Source: Sabellastarte sp. h YS-2021 (Eukaryota; Annelida; Polychaeta; Sabellida; Sabellidae). From it: a stretch of 64,000 nt of DNA. A program made the position numbers and the translations under genes. The stretch lies in the NCBI GenBank assembly GCA_964017235.1, contig OZ024936.1:89378537-89442536 (forward strand), read 5' to 3'. This document shows, piece by piece, positions 32,711-44,922 of the stretch; positions within the stretch are counted from its first letter, which is position 1, and the number at the start of each line of letters is the position of its first letter. The notes under the pieces were generated by a model. It saw only the letters and a program-made list of their open reading frames with translations, was not told the DNA's origin and did no database searches.

Positions 32711-33325
32711 ATGTGTCGTGACAGAACTTAAAGTTGACAGAATTTTAAATTCTGTTGACATAACTTAGAAATTCTAAATTCTATCGACAAGATTTGAAAT
32801 TCTGTCGACAGAATTTAAAATTTTAAGTTAAAATCTTGATAAAATGATGATGATTCTCTATATTCTGTTTAACTTCTTTTACAATAAGTGAGTATTTTAC
32901 ATTTTAAAGGGGGCTTAGTACTTCATCCAAATTAAAAGGTTATGCATAAGACAGATATTAAATAGATTCTTTACTGGTATAGATCCTCTACTGGCATGTC
33001 TCTTTATGTTTGTTTTGCTGTTTCTTTGCTATAATCGCTTAACTCAGTGAATAATGTATTTGTTTAATGTTGCATATCACCAATAAAAATTTAAATGGAG
33101 TATATAATTTATTTCTCTGATTACAGTTATAGAAACATGATTTTAGGTTCGTCGACAGAATTTTAAGTACTGTCCACAGGATTTTAAATTCTCTTGACAG
33201 AACTTAAAATCCCTCCAAACCAATGAAATCCAAGGATTTGAAGTTCTGTTGACAGAACTCAGAATTTTAAGTTCTGTTAACAGAACTTAAAATTCTGTCA
33301 AATTTTAAGTTCTGTCATGACACAT
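32711..33325. mobile_element. Fold-back element with nested TTCTGTCGACAGAA palindromes
   Basis: The outer ends are inverted copies of ATGTGTCGTGACAGAACTTA. The left ~110 bp and right ~200 bp are made of repeated inverted motifs such as AATTCTGTCGACAGAATTTA and TAAGTTCTGTTAACAGAACT, separated by a unique AT-rich centre at about 32830-33140. No ORF. Confidence 0.82.
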
Positions 33326-34637
33326 GCATGCTTCTTGCAAAATTAGAAATATAAATAGAACAATGTTCAAGCTTCAATTGCATAGCTTTTTAAAGCTTGA
33401 AGGCTGTGTGTCCAAATCACATTTTGAAATTTCGATATTAGTGAAGGTACAAATTCATAACAATTTACATGATATACTTTCACATCAGTGTTGAAAAGGC
33501 TTGTTACAATGAGTGAGATGTTATTGAAATAACCAACAGGTTTATTTGGCGGTTTTGAAACAGCCAGGCCCGTTCAAAACCTGGCCTAGGTTTTGAAATG
33601 ACTATCAGATTTATTTGGCCATTTCAAAACTTCCATGGCCGTTTCGAAACGTTCCGAAGCTGAGAATGGTTTCAAAACGGAAGTAACATTATCATTCGCC
33701 CCACTTCTTGTAATTTATAGCATAATAAATTAACATCATTATAATGTACTCACTTGTAAAATCTGATAGAGGACCCAATTGATAGCTAGTGTTTTTAATG
33801 AGCATGGACCCGATCAAAAGACTTTTGCTAATTATATATTATGCAATTTGTTATCATTAAGTATTTTATACATAAAGGAATTTTATTTGTCCTAGTTTTG
33901 AAACTTTTTGTCTAGTTTCCTTTTGTCCAATTTTTTTAGTCCAGTTTGTTTTTGTCTGGTTTCTTTTGGTCCAAACCTGACATTTTGTCCTTACTTAAGG
34001 ACATTTAGTTCCAATTGCTACACAATTTTAATTAACTGAAAAATGTCATCAGAATGTTCTTTTAAAGCAATTTGTATTTTATAGAACCACAATAACAAAA
34101 AAAATGGATAACTTAATGGTTTCTCCGAAAAAAATTAATTGAAATTGCCTATCGGTCGCTATTTGATATAACTAATACAAATTTTAAAAAAAACAGATAT
34201 AATACCTGAATGGTTGACGAATTTTCAACAGTGTATGTGAGTGAACTGTTGTGGAAGCAAAGTTCAAATAATGAGATTTCCAGCTAAATCTATTACTAAA
34301 ATGTAAATAGTTGTCATAAATGATTAATTGGGATTCTTGCATTAAGTAATTGAAACTTGTCAACAAAAACATGTAATCCTGTTTGTCTGAATCTGAAACC
34401 TAACTTGTCACCAACACACAAAAGGAATCCAAAGTTTGAATATTTCATTATCTATTCTTGCTAATGGGTTTTAATAGAACAAAACCAAGCAGTAGTGTTT
34501 TCCAGTGATTAAGTATTATATTTAAGGTCAAAGTTCAAGGTTAGGGTTCTGACTGCCCCTTTCAATAGTCAGGGTCATATTAGGGCAATCCACATTTGCC
34601 ACCTGTGGCAGCCCAATCCACAAAGAGGTAACAACCA
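33326..34637. other. Intergenic, weak repeats
   Basis: A TTTTGAAA/TTTCAAAAC-rich patch lies at about 33545-33685, and a TTTTGTCC/TTTTAGTCC-like patch at 33890-33990. A short repeat near 34545-34625 (TCAGGGTCATATTAGGGCAA) recurs near 44760. No genes. Confidence 0.5.
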
Positions 34638-35129
34638 GGGGCCGGATTCACCAAAGGTTTCAAGTCAAATCTCAGCTGAGATTTTTCTCAAATCTGAGAT
34701 TTTTGCCTCAGCTGAGATTCTGCTCAAGTTGAGATTTAAGAAAGGAATCTTAGCCGAGACCAAAATCTCAGACATGTTTTGTGTCTGGACCAATCAAAAT
34801 TGATGTAACATTTTGTTCAGATCAGTGGAAGGCATACACATTTATATTTTACAGTCTTACCACATGTACTCACATTTTATAATATATTCTATCAAGTGAA
34901 TTTTTTTTTTACTATAATTGGTACTGGCATACAAAATAACTGATTAAAACAGCCAAAAAAAAAAACATTCATGTAAATTTGCAATGTAAATGTGTTACTA
35001 TTGTTTTCATACAAACTCTTAGTATATATTCATGTTTTTGTGTTAAAAATGATAAATATGTCATACTTGGCAATTGTTTTTTGACTTTTTGTTACATATA
35101 CTCCATTTTATGAAAACTTAAGTCACCCC
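34638..35129 (-). mobile_element. Long-TIR MITE, incomplete copy
   Basis: One end (GGGGCCGGATTCACCAAAGG, followed by AAATCTCAGCTGAGATTTTT) and the interior match 59741-60400 in reverse. The copy stops after ACTTAAGTCACCCC, short of the second TIR. Confidence 0.8.
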
Positions 35130-37204
35130 GATCGCCTATAACCACAGATTATAACCCGTGCAGTGTAAATGGGGTATTAAGGAGTCAAACCCACACACAG
35201 GTGACCTTGATGCCAAATATGCTGACCCACTGAAAAAAAATTCCCTTCCAACAGCTAATTAGGTATCCACGGCTCTAGCTTTCTCAGTTGTTGCCTTGAA
35301 CTGTGGATTCAAAACCCAGGACAGAGGCGAGAGTGATTTGAATAAAGACTTAACTTGTTAGAGCCACCTACACTAGGTCACTGCATAAAATGTCTTGAAA
35401 ATGAACAAATAAAAATAATCTTAACTATACAGCTTTTGGGTAACATAGTAAAAACATGACACAATCACACTGCAATAGTGGGGCATATTATCGAGAACTG
35501 TAAATAATTTCCAGTATTTGATGTACCACACAGGATTTATTTACACTTACCAGTCAAATTAATACAAACCCGGTGTATAATTTTATTTCCTTGTTATAAT
35601 AAGTAACATGGCATATCCATATAGCCCTCTCACATAATTAGGCACTAAATTAATCTATAATACAGTATCCTTCAAAACAGTAAACTGCATACACTACTGT
35701 ATAGATAAAAGTAATTGTAATATCCACGTAAAAGTACAGGACACCAAATGTTTTCTGCAATATTATTTTGTCATCAGAAGTGCCAATCCTTTTGTATACA
35801 TGGTGTAAATAATGGTGTAAACTGTTCCCCAGATTACATATTTCCTAATCTCTATATATATTATCCTTTTATTATTAAAATCGAGCATTCTTTACACGTT
35901 CCCCGTCTTGTCCACGCTTGAAAGGGATCTATAACTGCAAATAAAAATCTCATGCAAAAGGCATTCTGTTACATTTATAATATAAGACCAAATCAATTTG
36001 CGGCTAGGAAACTCTTTCTGTACAAATATTGGATATTATTAGTGGAAAAATCAGTAATTGGCAGGTTCTAGATCCACACGTACTAATGGTGCATGACAAG
36101 ATATATGGATATCTCCATACCTTATATGGTAAAATGCTGTTTAATGGTACATAGAGGTATTGATTGAGACAGTTTTATGTGGATCAAATGGGCGAAGGAG
36201 GGGGGGGGATAAGCCATTTTCCAGTAATATTGCGCAAGACAAGATCGTAAACGAAAGTCTAGATATTTATTACAAACAAAAACGAAATATCCCCAAGTGA
36301 GCACGATTTCAGCTTCCCCAAAGAAACTGGCGTTAATTAGCATAGTAATTGTTGTGTTCAAATGTGCCAAATATCCAAGCGAAGCCACAGTGAATATTCA
36401 CTAAGGACTTATACTGTTATTTCAGGGGAAAAAACGCAGGTTTGACTCTTGACACGTTTCCAAAATCTGAACCCTGGATTCACAAAGAAAAATCAAATAA
36501 CTATTGGACAAAACATCTCTTAGACCGGTATATATTGTTAGACTTTTGTCTCTTTAATTAGAATGCACTAATAATATAGTTTCCTCATTTCAGGGAGCAT
36601 GAGGGCGATATTGATGTAAGAATCTGTTTTATAACTGTCACTGTATTTACACCGAGTATCAGTCATCTGTCAGTCACAGTAAACTCATCAAGGTTCTCTG
36701 TAAACATACTTACAAGTTCTACAAATGTGCTATTCAAAGTATTAATTTGTTCTTCAACTAAATATACGTTTTCATGTGAAATCATTTCTATAAACAAACA
36801 AGGCCACTGCCGCAATGGTTATCTCCCACCTTATAATCAGTAATAATGGAGAATTTAAGGAGATATAAGGCCTTTTCAGTAAGATAACCCCACTTGACAT
36901 TGAAGAAGGGGTCAAAGGTAAAAGTCAGCAATTGGAAAAGACTCTCAGGCCGTGACCTCCTTTAAGTTGTTTTCACATTTGGAATGATAATGGAGATATA
37001 AGGTCTTTTTAACAGGATAATCCCATTTAATATTAAACATGTGATATGGCAGCCATTTTGTTTTCAAAACTAGACCAAATTACTATCAGGCTAACTTTCC
37101 TAGCCGCATATGTTTTGTGCAAATTTGATATACCCAGTTGCAATATTTCAAGATTCACAGCATCTTAATGATTTTCAAATAATTGGCTATGGCGGCCATT
37201 TTGT
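35130..37204. other. Intergenic, no gene recognised
   Basis: A G run (GGAGGGGGGGGGATAA) lies near 36196. 36840-37080 contains decayed units with GAGATATAAGGCCTTTT and GGCAGCCATTTTGTTTTC, kin to the composite-element repeats. A minus-strand stretch at about 36713-36790 has acceptor and donor-like ends and an open frame but no family match. Confidence 0.5.
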
Positions 37205-38405
37205 TTTTCACATCTCAAAACATGCATTGCTGAATTGTCAGATTGGGTGTTTCAAAACAAACTCAAACCTAAGTGATGACAAAACAGAATTTCTTGTGAT
37301 TGGATCAAGAGTCCAGAAGTCCAAAATTAATTCCAAATAAGTTACAGTATTTGGACATGCCATACGAAGTGTTACTGCTGCTAGAAATCTAGGTAATTTG
37401 GATTGATGAAACTCTGTCCGTAGCACATCAGATCCAAGTCTGCATACCTCCAAATTCACATCTCTAGGATATGGCCCGTTTTAACACAGGAAGCTGTTCA
37501 GATTCCAATACAAGCATTAGTCCTCTCCTGGTTGGGATATGCCATTGCACTCTACTATGGGCTTACCTCATCTACTCATCCAGAAGCTATCATATATATA
37601 AAATGCTGCAACTCGTCTAGTCTTTCAAGTCAGGAAATATTATAATCTAAAACCTGTATTTAGTCCCTCCACTGTCTACCACCTAGGCAGCGTATTGAAT
37701 TTAAAGAGGGAATTTTTCGTCCTGGGGTGGAAATCTCCTCAAATTACAAAGATCATACATTTGGAGTCCTTATGTACAAATATCAACAAACACCACTGCT
37801 TACTGGGAGATAACATATGATTTTTTGACAACAATGATAAACTCTTCCTTCAAGGCTATAAGGGCATATGTCCTCAAGGTATGTCCTCAAGTAAAAACTT
37901 TATTTAAATTTTCAACAGCAGATTCCTACATAAACCCTTCTGTAGATAAGAGTTGTTAATTATCTGAGATAGGTGTACATTACAATACACTTGCCATGCA
38001 ACATTAGTTTGTTTATTTTAGCAATCACTCCTAACAGAGAAATGAAGGTTTTTAAATGCTCTTTGACCCCTCGACTTTGGGCTTTTAGATGCTACTAATC
38101 ACATTTATGATTTAAGGCTGTGGATGGATCTGCACTGCTTACATGTCTAGTATTTTGAAGGAGTATAGACCCTCTCGATCCAAGGGTCTGACTCGAAAAA
38201 AGCTGTTGTCTGAGCCAAGAACCAGATACAAAACCTTTGGCGACAGAGCTTTCAGTAAAACTGTGAAACAAATTGCCACTAAAGTTATCAAATTGTAACA
38301 CTATCTCAGACCTCAGGAAGTAACTGAAAAAACACCTTTCACCAAACCTCCTGTTGTTATATGACGTGTACAGTGTTGAAAGCGACGTAAAACCCCAAAT
38401 AAATA
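37205..38405 (+). mobile_element. LINE ORF2 C-terminus and 3' end, decayed and interrupted
   Basis: 37205-37720 translates in pieces to a CR1-group reverse transcriptase end: DDKTEFLVIGS, SVTAARNLG, and then the equivalent of ALVLSRLDYCN and LHWLPVKQRIEF. At about 38093 it resumes (CFKAVDGSALL, YRPSRSK, EPRTRYKTFGDRAFS) and ends with KPPVVI, a stop and the tail ACGTGTACAGTGTTGAAAGC, then GTAAAACCCCAAATAAATAA. Multiple stops and frame changes show it is dead. A 345-bp repeat splits it at about 37722-38091. Confidence 0.8.
37722..38091 (+). repeat. ~345-bp dispersed repeat, copy 2, inside the LINE
   Basis: Same family as 15971-16318 (CAAATTACAAAGATCATACA near 37739; TTGACCCCTCGACTTTGGGC near 38064). 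It replaces the join between two consecutive parts of the LINE reverse transcriptase. Confidence 0.75.
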
Positions 38406-38457
38406 AATTGAATTGGAAACTTATAGGAGTTCATTATACCACAAGCACGCTGATGTA

Positions 38458-38695
38458 TTTATTTTTTTATTTATTTGGGGTTTTACGTCGCTTTCAACAC
38501 TGTACAGGTCATATCACGACGGGTAGTTGGAAGGGCAGAGGAAACTAGTACATAGAGTTCGCTAGGGTTGTGTACTGTAAACTGCCGACCAACGGCAAGC
38601 AACTACCAGCTTTCCCACTTAAGGCCATCACGGGGATCGAACCCCGGCCTCAGAGGTGGGAGGCGAGAGTGTTACCACTCTGCCACCGTGGCCCC
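38458..38695 (-). mobile_element. tRNA-derived SINE, family A, full length, recent
   Basis: Minus-strand copy with target duplication AGCACGCTGATGTA at 38444-38457 and 38696-38709. It is inserted in a dispersed repeat that reappears without the SINE near 39346. Confidence 0.92.
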
Positions 38696-38709
38696 AGCAC
38701 GCTGATGTA

Positions 38710-39737
38710 AGAGGCATCAGTTTTTCAAAGAAATCACACAGTACCTGTGTATTACACAGATAAACATGGGCTTTTCTACTTATAGTTGAAGCAAAGAGCC
38801 GTGTATTAAAATTGAAACCATCCTACTTTGGTCTCGGGTTGTATTGATATGTCTTGTGACGAAATTTCAATCTAGAAAGCACTCATACAGCACAGCCCTC
38901 CACTAAAGTGGGTACATTTTGTAACTAGAATATTACCTGGATTTTTCCCTAAATGTAGTCACATCTTCTGGTAACCTGTCACACACCCATATAATTTTCT
39001 CTAAATATCCCCTCACTACTTTTGGAATAATGTCAACCAAGAAGGTAGCCTTGCTTAAGGCTCAAGTTTCATTGCAGGGATCAGTTCAGATAATGAAGTT
39101 TTACTTTGCATTTTGTACTCATATATATACTAGCCTACAGCTAAGACAGAGAGTCTCTATCTGGCGAGTTTATATCTCATAACATGTATGAGTGCTTTAA
39201 GAATACCAAATATCTTTGTCCATATTTGCAGAAGATATGGTACAAATTAGCGCCTTAAGCATTATAATTCTAATTGGACTAGACTTGCTCCAAATCTTTG
39301 TATTTGTATCCATCAGCAACCTGAATAGTTACATTTAAATTGGAAACTTACTGGAGTTCATTATACCACTAGCATTCTGGAGTTAGGGGGATAGTCTCTG
39401 AAAAAACAAGGCTGGCTGTTTCTTCAAAAGTCATACAGTACTCATATATTTCACAAAAGACAAAAGGACTTGGTGAAAGTCTATAATTGGACTTTTATAG
39501 CGATTAATCTCCCCATACAAGAGGACTCTAAGACGCAACCAAGAAGGCAAAGGTTATTGAAAATAAATTGAAAATGGGATATTTCTTTCGGGATTTCTTT
39601 TGTATCCAGATTCTGTATTCACCAAAGACCTTGCCCGTATTTCAGACATAAATTCTACATGTAATTGAGTTATAACTGTATATAAAATTTAAGCCTTAGA
39701 CTTGGCTGAGACCTTTGATAAATACAGCCCCGGGATA
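38710..39737. other. Intergenic, dispersed repeat
   Basis: AATTGGAAACTTACTGGAGT at about 39346 repeats the flank of the SINE at 38458 (38415 onward). A MITE scrap with ATTCACCAAAGACC and GATAAATACAGCCCC ends lies at about 39611-39732. Confidence 0.55.
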
Positions 39738-39870
39738 TGATATTCCCCCAAAATGTAATCACTTCCTCCTTTAGTCAGAACCTATCCACATAAAATTTTC
39801 ATCCAAATCTGTTCATTACTTGTGGTGTAATCGTGAACACAACCAAACAGACAGACAGACAGATGTAGCT
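39738..39870 (-). mobile_element. Family C TIR element, fragment
   Basis: CCCCCAAAATGTAATCACTT, AAATTTTCATCCAAATCTG-like text and an ACAGACAGACAGACAG run match the left half of 14178-14856 in reverse. Confidence 0.65.
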
Positions 39871-40479
39871 AAAACATTAACTCTCCACCACTCGAGTAAT
39901 TCCCTATCATGCAATACACAGGTGAAGGCCACAATCATTTTCGACTGTTGACAGACATTCCAATCAACACTGTCCTCATTTCAAGACACACCTTAAATAT
40001 GACCTTGCTTAAGGCTCAAATTTTTGTAATAATATCTTTTTCAAACATTTACACGTATGATATTCACAAAGCACTCGTATATGTTAGGACATATAGAGTT
40101 TGTAGTATGCTGACCAGTGTAAAAGTCAGCACATACCAGAGTACATTATATAAACTGAGACTATCTAAGCTGAATTTTTTCCCCATAATTACACAGAAAC
40201 TTGAGTCTTTCACAAGGTTAACCTTAATCCTGGTGAACAGCCCTGATTTCCTTAGGGGAAAATAAGTTACCATGTTTATTCAAGTTATTCTTGTGATGCC
40301 ACTTTATAAAATGGATTAGGACCACAGTTGAATTATTATCTTCAATTAACAACCTTGAACATATTTGTATACACTAAATGTCATTCTTTTTTGACAAGTC
40401 AGGTACAAAATGAAGGTATTTAATAACCAGTAATATTTTATACGTTGGAAAAAAACAGTCTTTTCTATGAATTTTTATA

Positions 40480-41045
40480 TCTATCTCTGCTAAGGCATTT
40501 TCATCGTTTGTCTGTTTGTTTGGCAAAAATCACTTGAAAAGTTATGGAGGGATTTTAATCAATCAATCAATCAGTTGTCCAAGTGCTCAATATCCGTATC
40601 TATGGATTCTAAGGCACACCATCCAGTTCGTAAGGCATAAATCATCAAAACATTAGACATGTTCCAAGTCGTACCCAGGGAGGTGATCCGGTGTTTGGTA
40701 GTTAGAAGCTATGGTGGAAATGATTTCTGAAATAGGTAGGTTTTTAGTCGACTTTTGAAACACGAGAGATTTGGAGCACTGCGGATATCATGTGGAAGAT
40801 CATTCCATAACTTCGGGGCATCATATGAGAAACTTTTGTTGAAATGGACCTTTGATTTATGGATGGAAGCACAATAATGAGGAACCTGGAGGAACAAATT
40901 TTTTGGGTTGGAACGTCTTCTTAATGAAATTTTAGGAAATATTGACAATGTCACAAGGAACAGACGGTGATGATCTGGATTTTTTACAAACGATTTTTAC
41001 CATTGCACTCAACTAAATATAGAAGGTGCTGGTCATTGGTGGAGG
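40480..41045 (+). mobile_element. Family C TIR element, split by a LINE
   Basis: The left part (CTCTGCTAAGGCATTTTCAT, TTGTCTGTTTGTTTGGC, AAAGTTATGGAGGGATTTTA) ends near 40555. The right part resumes near 40960 (GGTGATGATCTGGATTTTTT) and ends GGTGGAGGT at about 41039-41047. Confidence 0.65.
40556..40960 (-). mobile_element. LINE 3' end with intact ORF2 C-terminus
   Basis: An open frame of 81 codons (40709-40954, minus) ends APKLWNDLPHDIRSAPN and FKSRLKTYLFQKSFPP, the standard end of CR1/L2/Rex ORF2. A ~150-bp 3' UTR and a (TGAT)n tail (AATCAATCAATCAATCAG on the plus strand) follow. 5'-truncated. It is inserted in a family C element. Confidence 0.85.
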
Positions 41046-41096
41046 TATTATTATTATCGTGTATTTATACTCAGCGCAATATATCCATATACTACA

Positions 41097-41665
41097 GGGC
41101 CCGTATTCATGAAAGGTCTTAGCCAGGGCTTAGGCTTAAGGTTGAGACTTTTGTCTCAAGTTTCTGCCCAAAACCTGCTTAGACTTTTGTCTTAGGCTTA
41201 GTGGTATTCACAAAAAAGACCGGTCTTGGGGCTTAGCCAACGGCTCAACTTTAAGACTGGTTAGTAGTGGGCTTAAATTTTGTAAAGAGGACTTAAATAT
41301 GGCTGCCATAAACTTTTCTCCACTTCAAAATTTGAAATGGCTGTAATAAAGTATAATTATACAGAACATACTATCTCACTTCTTTGGAAGTTTATATGTC
41401 ATAATAAGGTTTTCCATTTCAAAACAGCACTTTTCCTTAGATAAAATGCATTAAATGAAGGATATATGTCACAAATAGTATAGTTTGAATAGAAAAGAAA
41501 GGTCACATGACACAGAAAACCACTGTGGTTATTTGATAATCTTGGACTAAGTCACCCTTTGTGAATACGGGTTTAAGACAAAACTTAGCTAAGACAAAAG
41601 TCGAACTTTAAGACTGGATTTAAGCCTAAGACCTGGCTAAGTCTAAGACCTTTCGTGAATATTTA
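41097..41665. mobile_element. MITE with long TIRs, AAGGTCTTAG group
   Basis: Left end GGGCCCGTATTCATGAAAGG then TCTTAGCC. The right end in reverse complement is ATATTCACGAAAGGTCTTAG. The subterminal parts are rich in TTAGGCTTAAG and GACTTTTGTCTTAG. Non-coding. Confidence 0.78.
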
Positions 41666-42649
41666 TATGCAAAGTGCTTTTATTAACTATGCATTAAAAA
41701 AGCTGGAACACGATATAGAAATCAACGTATTGTCTTCATTATCTAGACTGAAGAGATCTCCACCCGAGAGGTATATTTGAGCTGATTACAATCTCTTTTG
41801 AATGATTCCCGAGTGTCTGCCTTTGTTAAAAGTGTGCAGTCTGTTTCATAAATGGACAGTTCTGATTATGACCATACATGGCACTCCTGCACATTTCCAA
41901 ACAATCCCTTTTTTGTATATATTTTACTTAAAATGATTGTAGACCCCTCCCCCAATACATATCAGAAATATAGAAATGGAAAGGTGTTAGAATCAAAATC
42001 TTCAAATCAATCAATCTTCAAAAATTCCAAGGGGCCTCGTAAATAATCCACTATTGTCAAATATTGGACACTTACATGGTTATTAACATACAAACATTTG
42101 TTTGCTTTTTAGAACTCCCATCGTAATCATAATGTACTAATACATGCATGTGTTTTTATAATTTGATCGAGGGTTCATTATGTACGCATATGCTATTGTC
42201 ATTACCGATGGTGGATCAAGTAACACCAGAAGGGATGTTAATCAGGCCTCAAACTGTGAAAAAGCAACACATATATCACTACACAGTTTATTAATTCCAG
42301 TGTTTAATCTAATACAGTCTAGTCAGAATTTAATTGTGCTTTATCTATTTACTAGCAGGCCTCAAGGTGCATTGAACAGTACCGCTATTCTGAATTTAAA
42401 TTAAATATCAAAGGTACATTATGTACTAATATCTGTATCTCTAGATATAACTTGGTTAACAAAATAGTTTCACCTGAAATTTAAGTTTCAGTATTTTCAA
42501 AGATTGCCAACGTAAGTATTCATTGTAATACGCAACACATTGCAGCAAATACTACAACTATGATTATTGTGCTACTTAAAAAGGAATGATTTCGAAATTA
42601 TCTTGAACAGAAGTTGTGTTTAGCCTTTCTCTTCAATCAGAAACTATAG
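41666..42649. other. Intergenic, no gene recognised
   Basis: AT-rich; the short open frames at 41852-42046 and 42180-42404 have no recognisable domain. Confidence 0.5.
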
Positions 42650-42878
42650 GGACCATGGTGGGGCAGTGGTAATACACTGTCCTTCCACCTCTGAGGTCTG
42701 CGGTTCAGACCCTGGAACCTATGTGTGGAAAGTTGGTAGCTTCTGACCGACGGTCGGCAGTTTACAGTACAGAATCTTTTACCAAATCTATGTACTGGTT
42801 ACTTCTGCCCATAAAAGTTGCCGTTGGTATATGACCTATACAATGTTGAAACCGATGTTAAAACCCAAATAAATACAT
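42650..42878 (+). mobile_element. tRNA-derived SINE, family A, older copy
   Basis: Diverged plus-strand copy with head GGGACCATGGTGGGGCAGTGG, B box GGTTCAGACCC and tail TATATGACCTATACAATGTTG ending in AAATAAATA. A degenerate target duplication (CAATCAGAAACTAT against CAACCAGAAAATAA) fits an older insertion. Confidence 0.85.
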
Positions 42879-44922
42879 CAACCAGAAAATAAAAATTGTG
42901 GTCCTTGAAAATCTGTGTACATTTCGTATTGCATTTCAAGCTTTTCAAGAAGACCAAGTTTAGCAAAATCTTAAAGTAAAACTCTCCAGATAAAGGTACA
43001 TAATATGCATAGTCAAAAATAAACTTAAGTGCACGAAGTTATTCTTTACTGTTTTTCAACAATGAGTGTAGCATCTGGAAGTACATTAAGTCACCCCACT
43101 CTGGTTACAGCCTAATCTAAGCCTGATCTACAAACTGAAGGCCTAGATGTGGGATCTGCAAAAACTCCTATCCCCAGGATGGCAGTTCTCCACCCTGGAA
43201 TGGCGTTCACCCAAGTACAACACTAAACTTTTTCACACAACAATCCGCAAGCAGGGATTGATGTGGAATACTGGAGATACACATCCAACAGGCATTATTC
43301 AATTTATCTAATTTATGTGTATTTCTGGCCTTAATGTACACTCTTAAGGCCAACCAGGTCTTTTGCTTTAATATGCAAAGAAAGGGAAGTTTTGGGTAAT
43401 TGGGCGATAATATAGATTAGAGTTAACAAACCCACTGTCAAAAACTGCGGGAATAGACCACTGCAAATACAAAACAACACATGGCTGACCATGTGTACTT
43501 TCAATGAAGTATTTTCACCAATAGGCTCTAACTTGGTGTCAATTTACATTTATCAAAATAATATAGGTTTCATATTGGCTAACTGGTTATTAAATTTGAA
43601 TGTGATATGCATGAAGGACCTCTCTTGATCCTACATCAGCTGTTAAACATGACAAATAAGACCATGGCATTTGAATTTAGGTATATAAATATACACCCGC
43701 AGAAGTACAGTTGATAAAGATACTTTAAAACTTCCCTTTATGCTGCGATAAACCATTGAATGAAATTGTCCAAAGTGAACCAGTCTGTGTACAGCTCACA
43801 AAAGATTCCTTATTGTGTATCAATGATAGTGATTGGCTTAATTTTGCAATGTGTTTTGCATGCACTTCCTGCCTATATCAGTTTGTGGCATGTGACGAAT
43901 TATCAAGTTAAGGAGTCTCTTTCTATTTCTTTTCGTAAAATTCGTGTAATTATTCATTTGTATTTTTAGCTACAACACGCCTTTCACCAACAAAAACAAC
44001 CCCTGAAGCCATGACAGTGACACAGAGAAAGCCCAAGAGAAGCCTTAACATCATTAAATTGTGGCCATAAGATGCGTCAATAAATAGATTTTATGGTAAG
44101 AAATGGATTGAACAACTGTCTTCCCTAAATGAGTGGAAACAGATGCATGGTGACTTGGGCAACTTTTTTATTTTATATTATTATTATTATTATATAAATA
44201 GACAAAACAAATCAATGGACAACTGTTTCTGTATCACTGATGCTGATAAGTTACACAGGTGGAATTTATGGTTTGGCACAACATACATCTTACAACGATT
44301 TTTGTATCAATAATTGTCAACAGACAAAATATTATAGTCACATCATCTGTGTCAAATTAAGGCATGTGTTATTTCAATGAGCAGTAACTATGTCAGGCTT
44401 TAGGTACTTCCTGTAAGATTATGTGTACAAGCACGCCTTTGGGGATCTTTAAAAGTTTGGACAGAATGGGGTCCATGTGTACAAGTCTGACACATTTGGC
44501 ATAGACACAGTTCTATTTCAGATATTGATTGATAAATTTCCGTTCATGTACAAAAATGGTCTCACAGCTGATGTTATTTTAGGTTTAATGTCCCATGTGG
44601 ATATCACCATGTAGCTATCAGACACACACATAAACCTGTAGTATTTCTGGCAAAAAATTGACAATTTCAGATCTATCTGGAGCCACAACTATTGCTTAAT
44701 ATACTCCTACACTATGCCTTGCATGGTCATGGTATTATAGTATCATATCCAATCGAACAGCTAGGGCCATATTGGGACAAGCCCACAACACTGCTACCTG
44801 TGGAACTCATATCCAAACAGGTGTCAGGCTGTGATTACATGCCAAACTTACTAAACATAGGGCCACTTTAGACCTAGAGCACACAGTCCTCGGCCCGGAG
44901 TTATATAGGTTTACCGTCTAGA
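42879..44922. other. Downstream flank of the fucosyltransferase gene
   Basis: No other gene recognised. A (TTA)n run lies near 44175-44195. An AATAAA on the minus strand near 44168 could end the fucosyltransferase transcript. A short repeat near 44760-44830 (CCATATTGGGACAAGCC) recurs near 34570. Confidence 0.5.

Noticed and set aside
36122-36388. 88-codon open frame with hydrophobic start
   Set aside because: No similarity to any family I know, no splice or promoter context.
39909-40265. 118-codon open frame
   Set aside because: No recognisable domain, no splice context; likely chance in AT-rich DNA.
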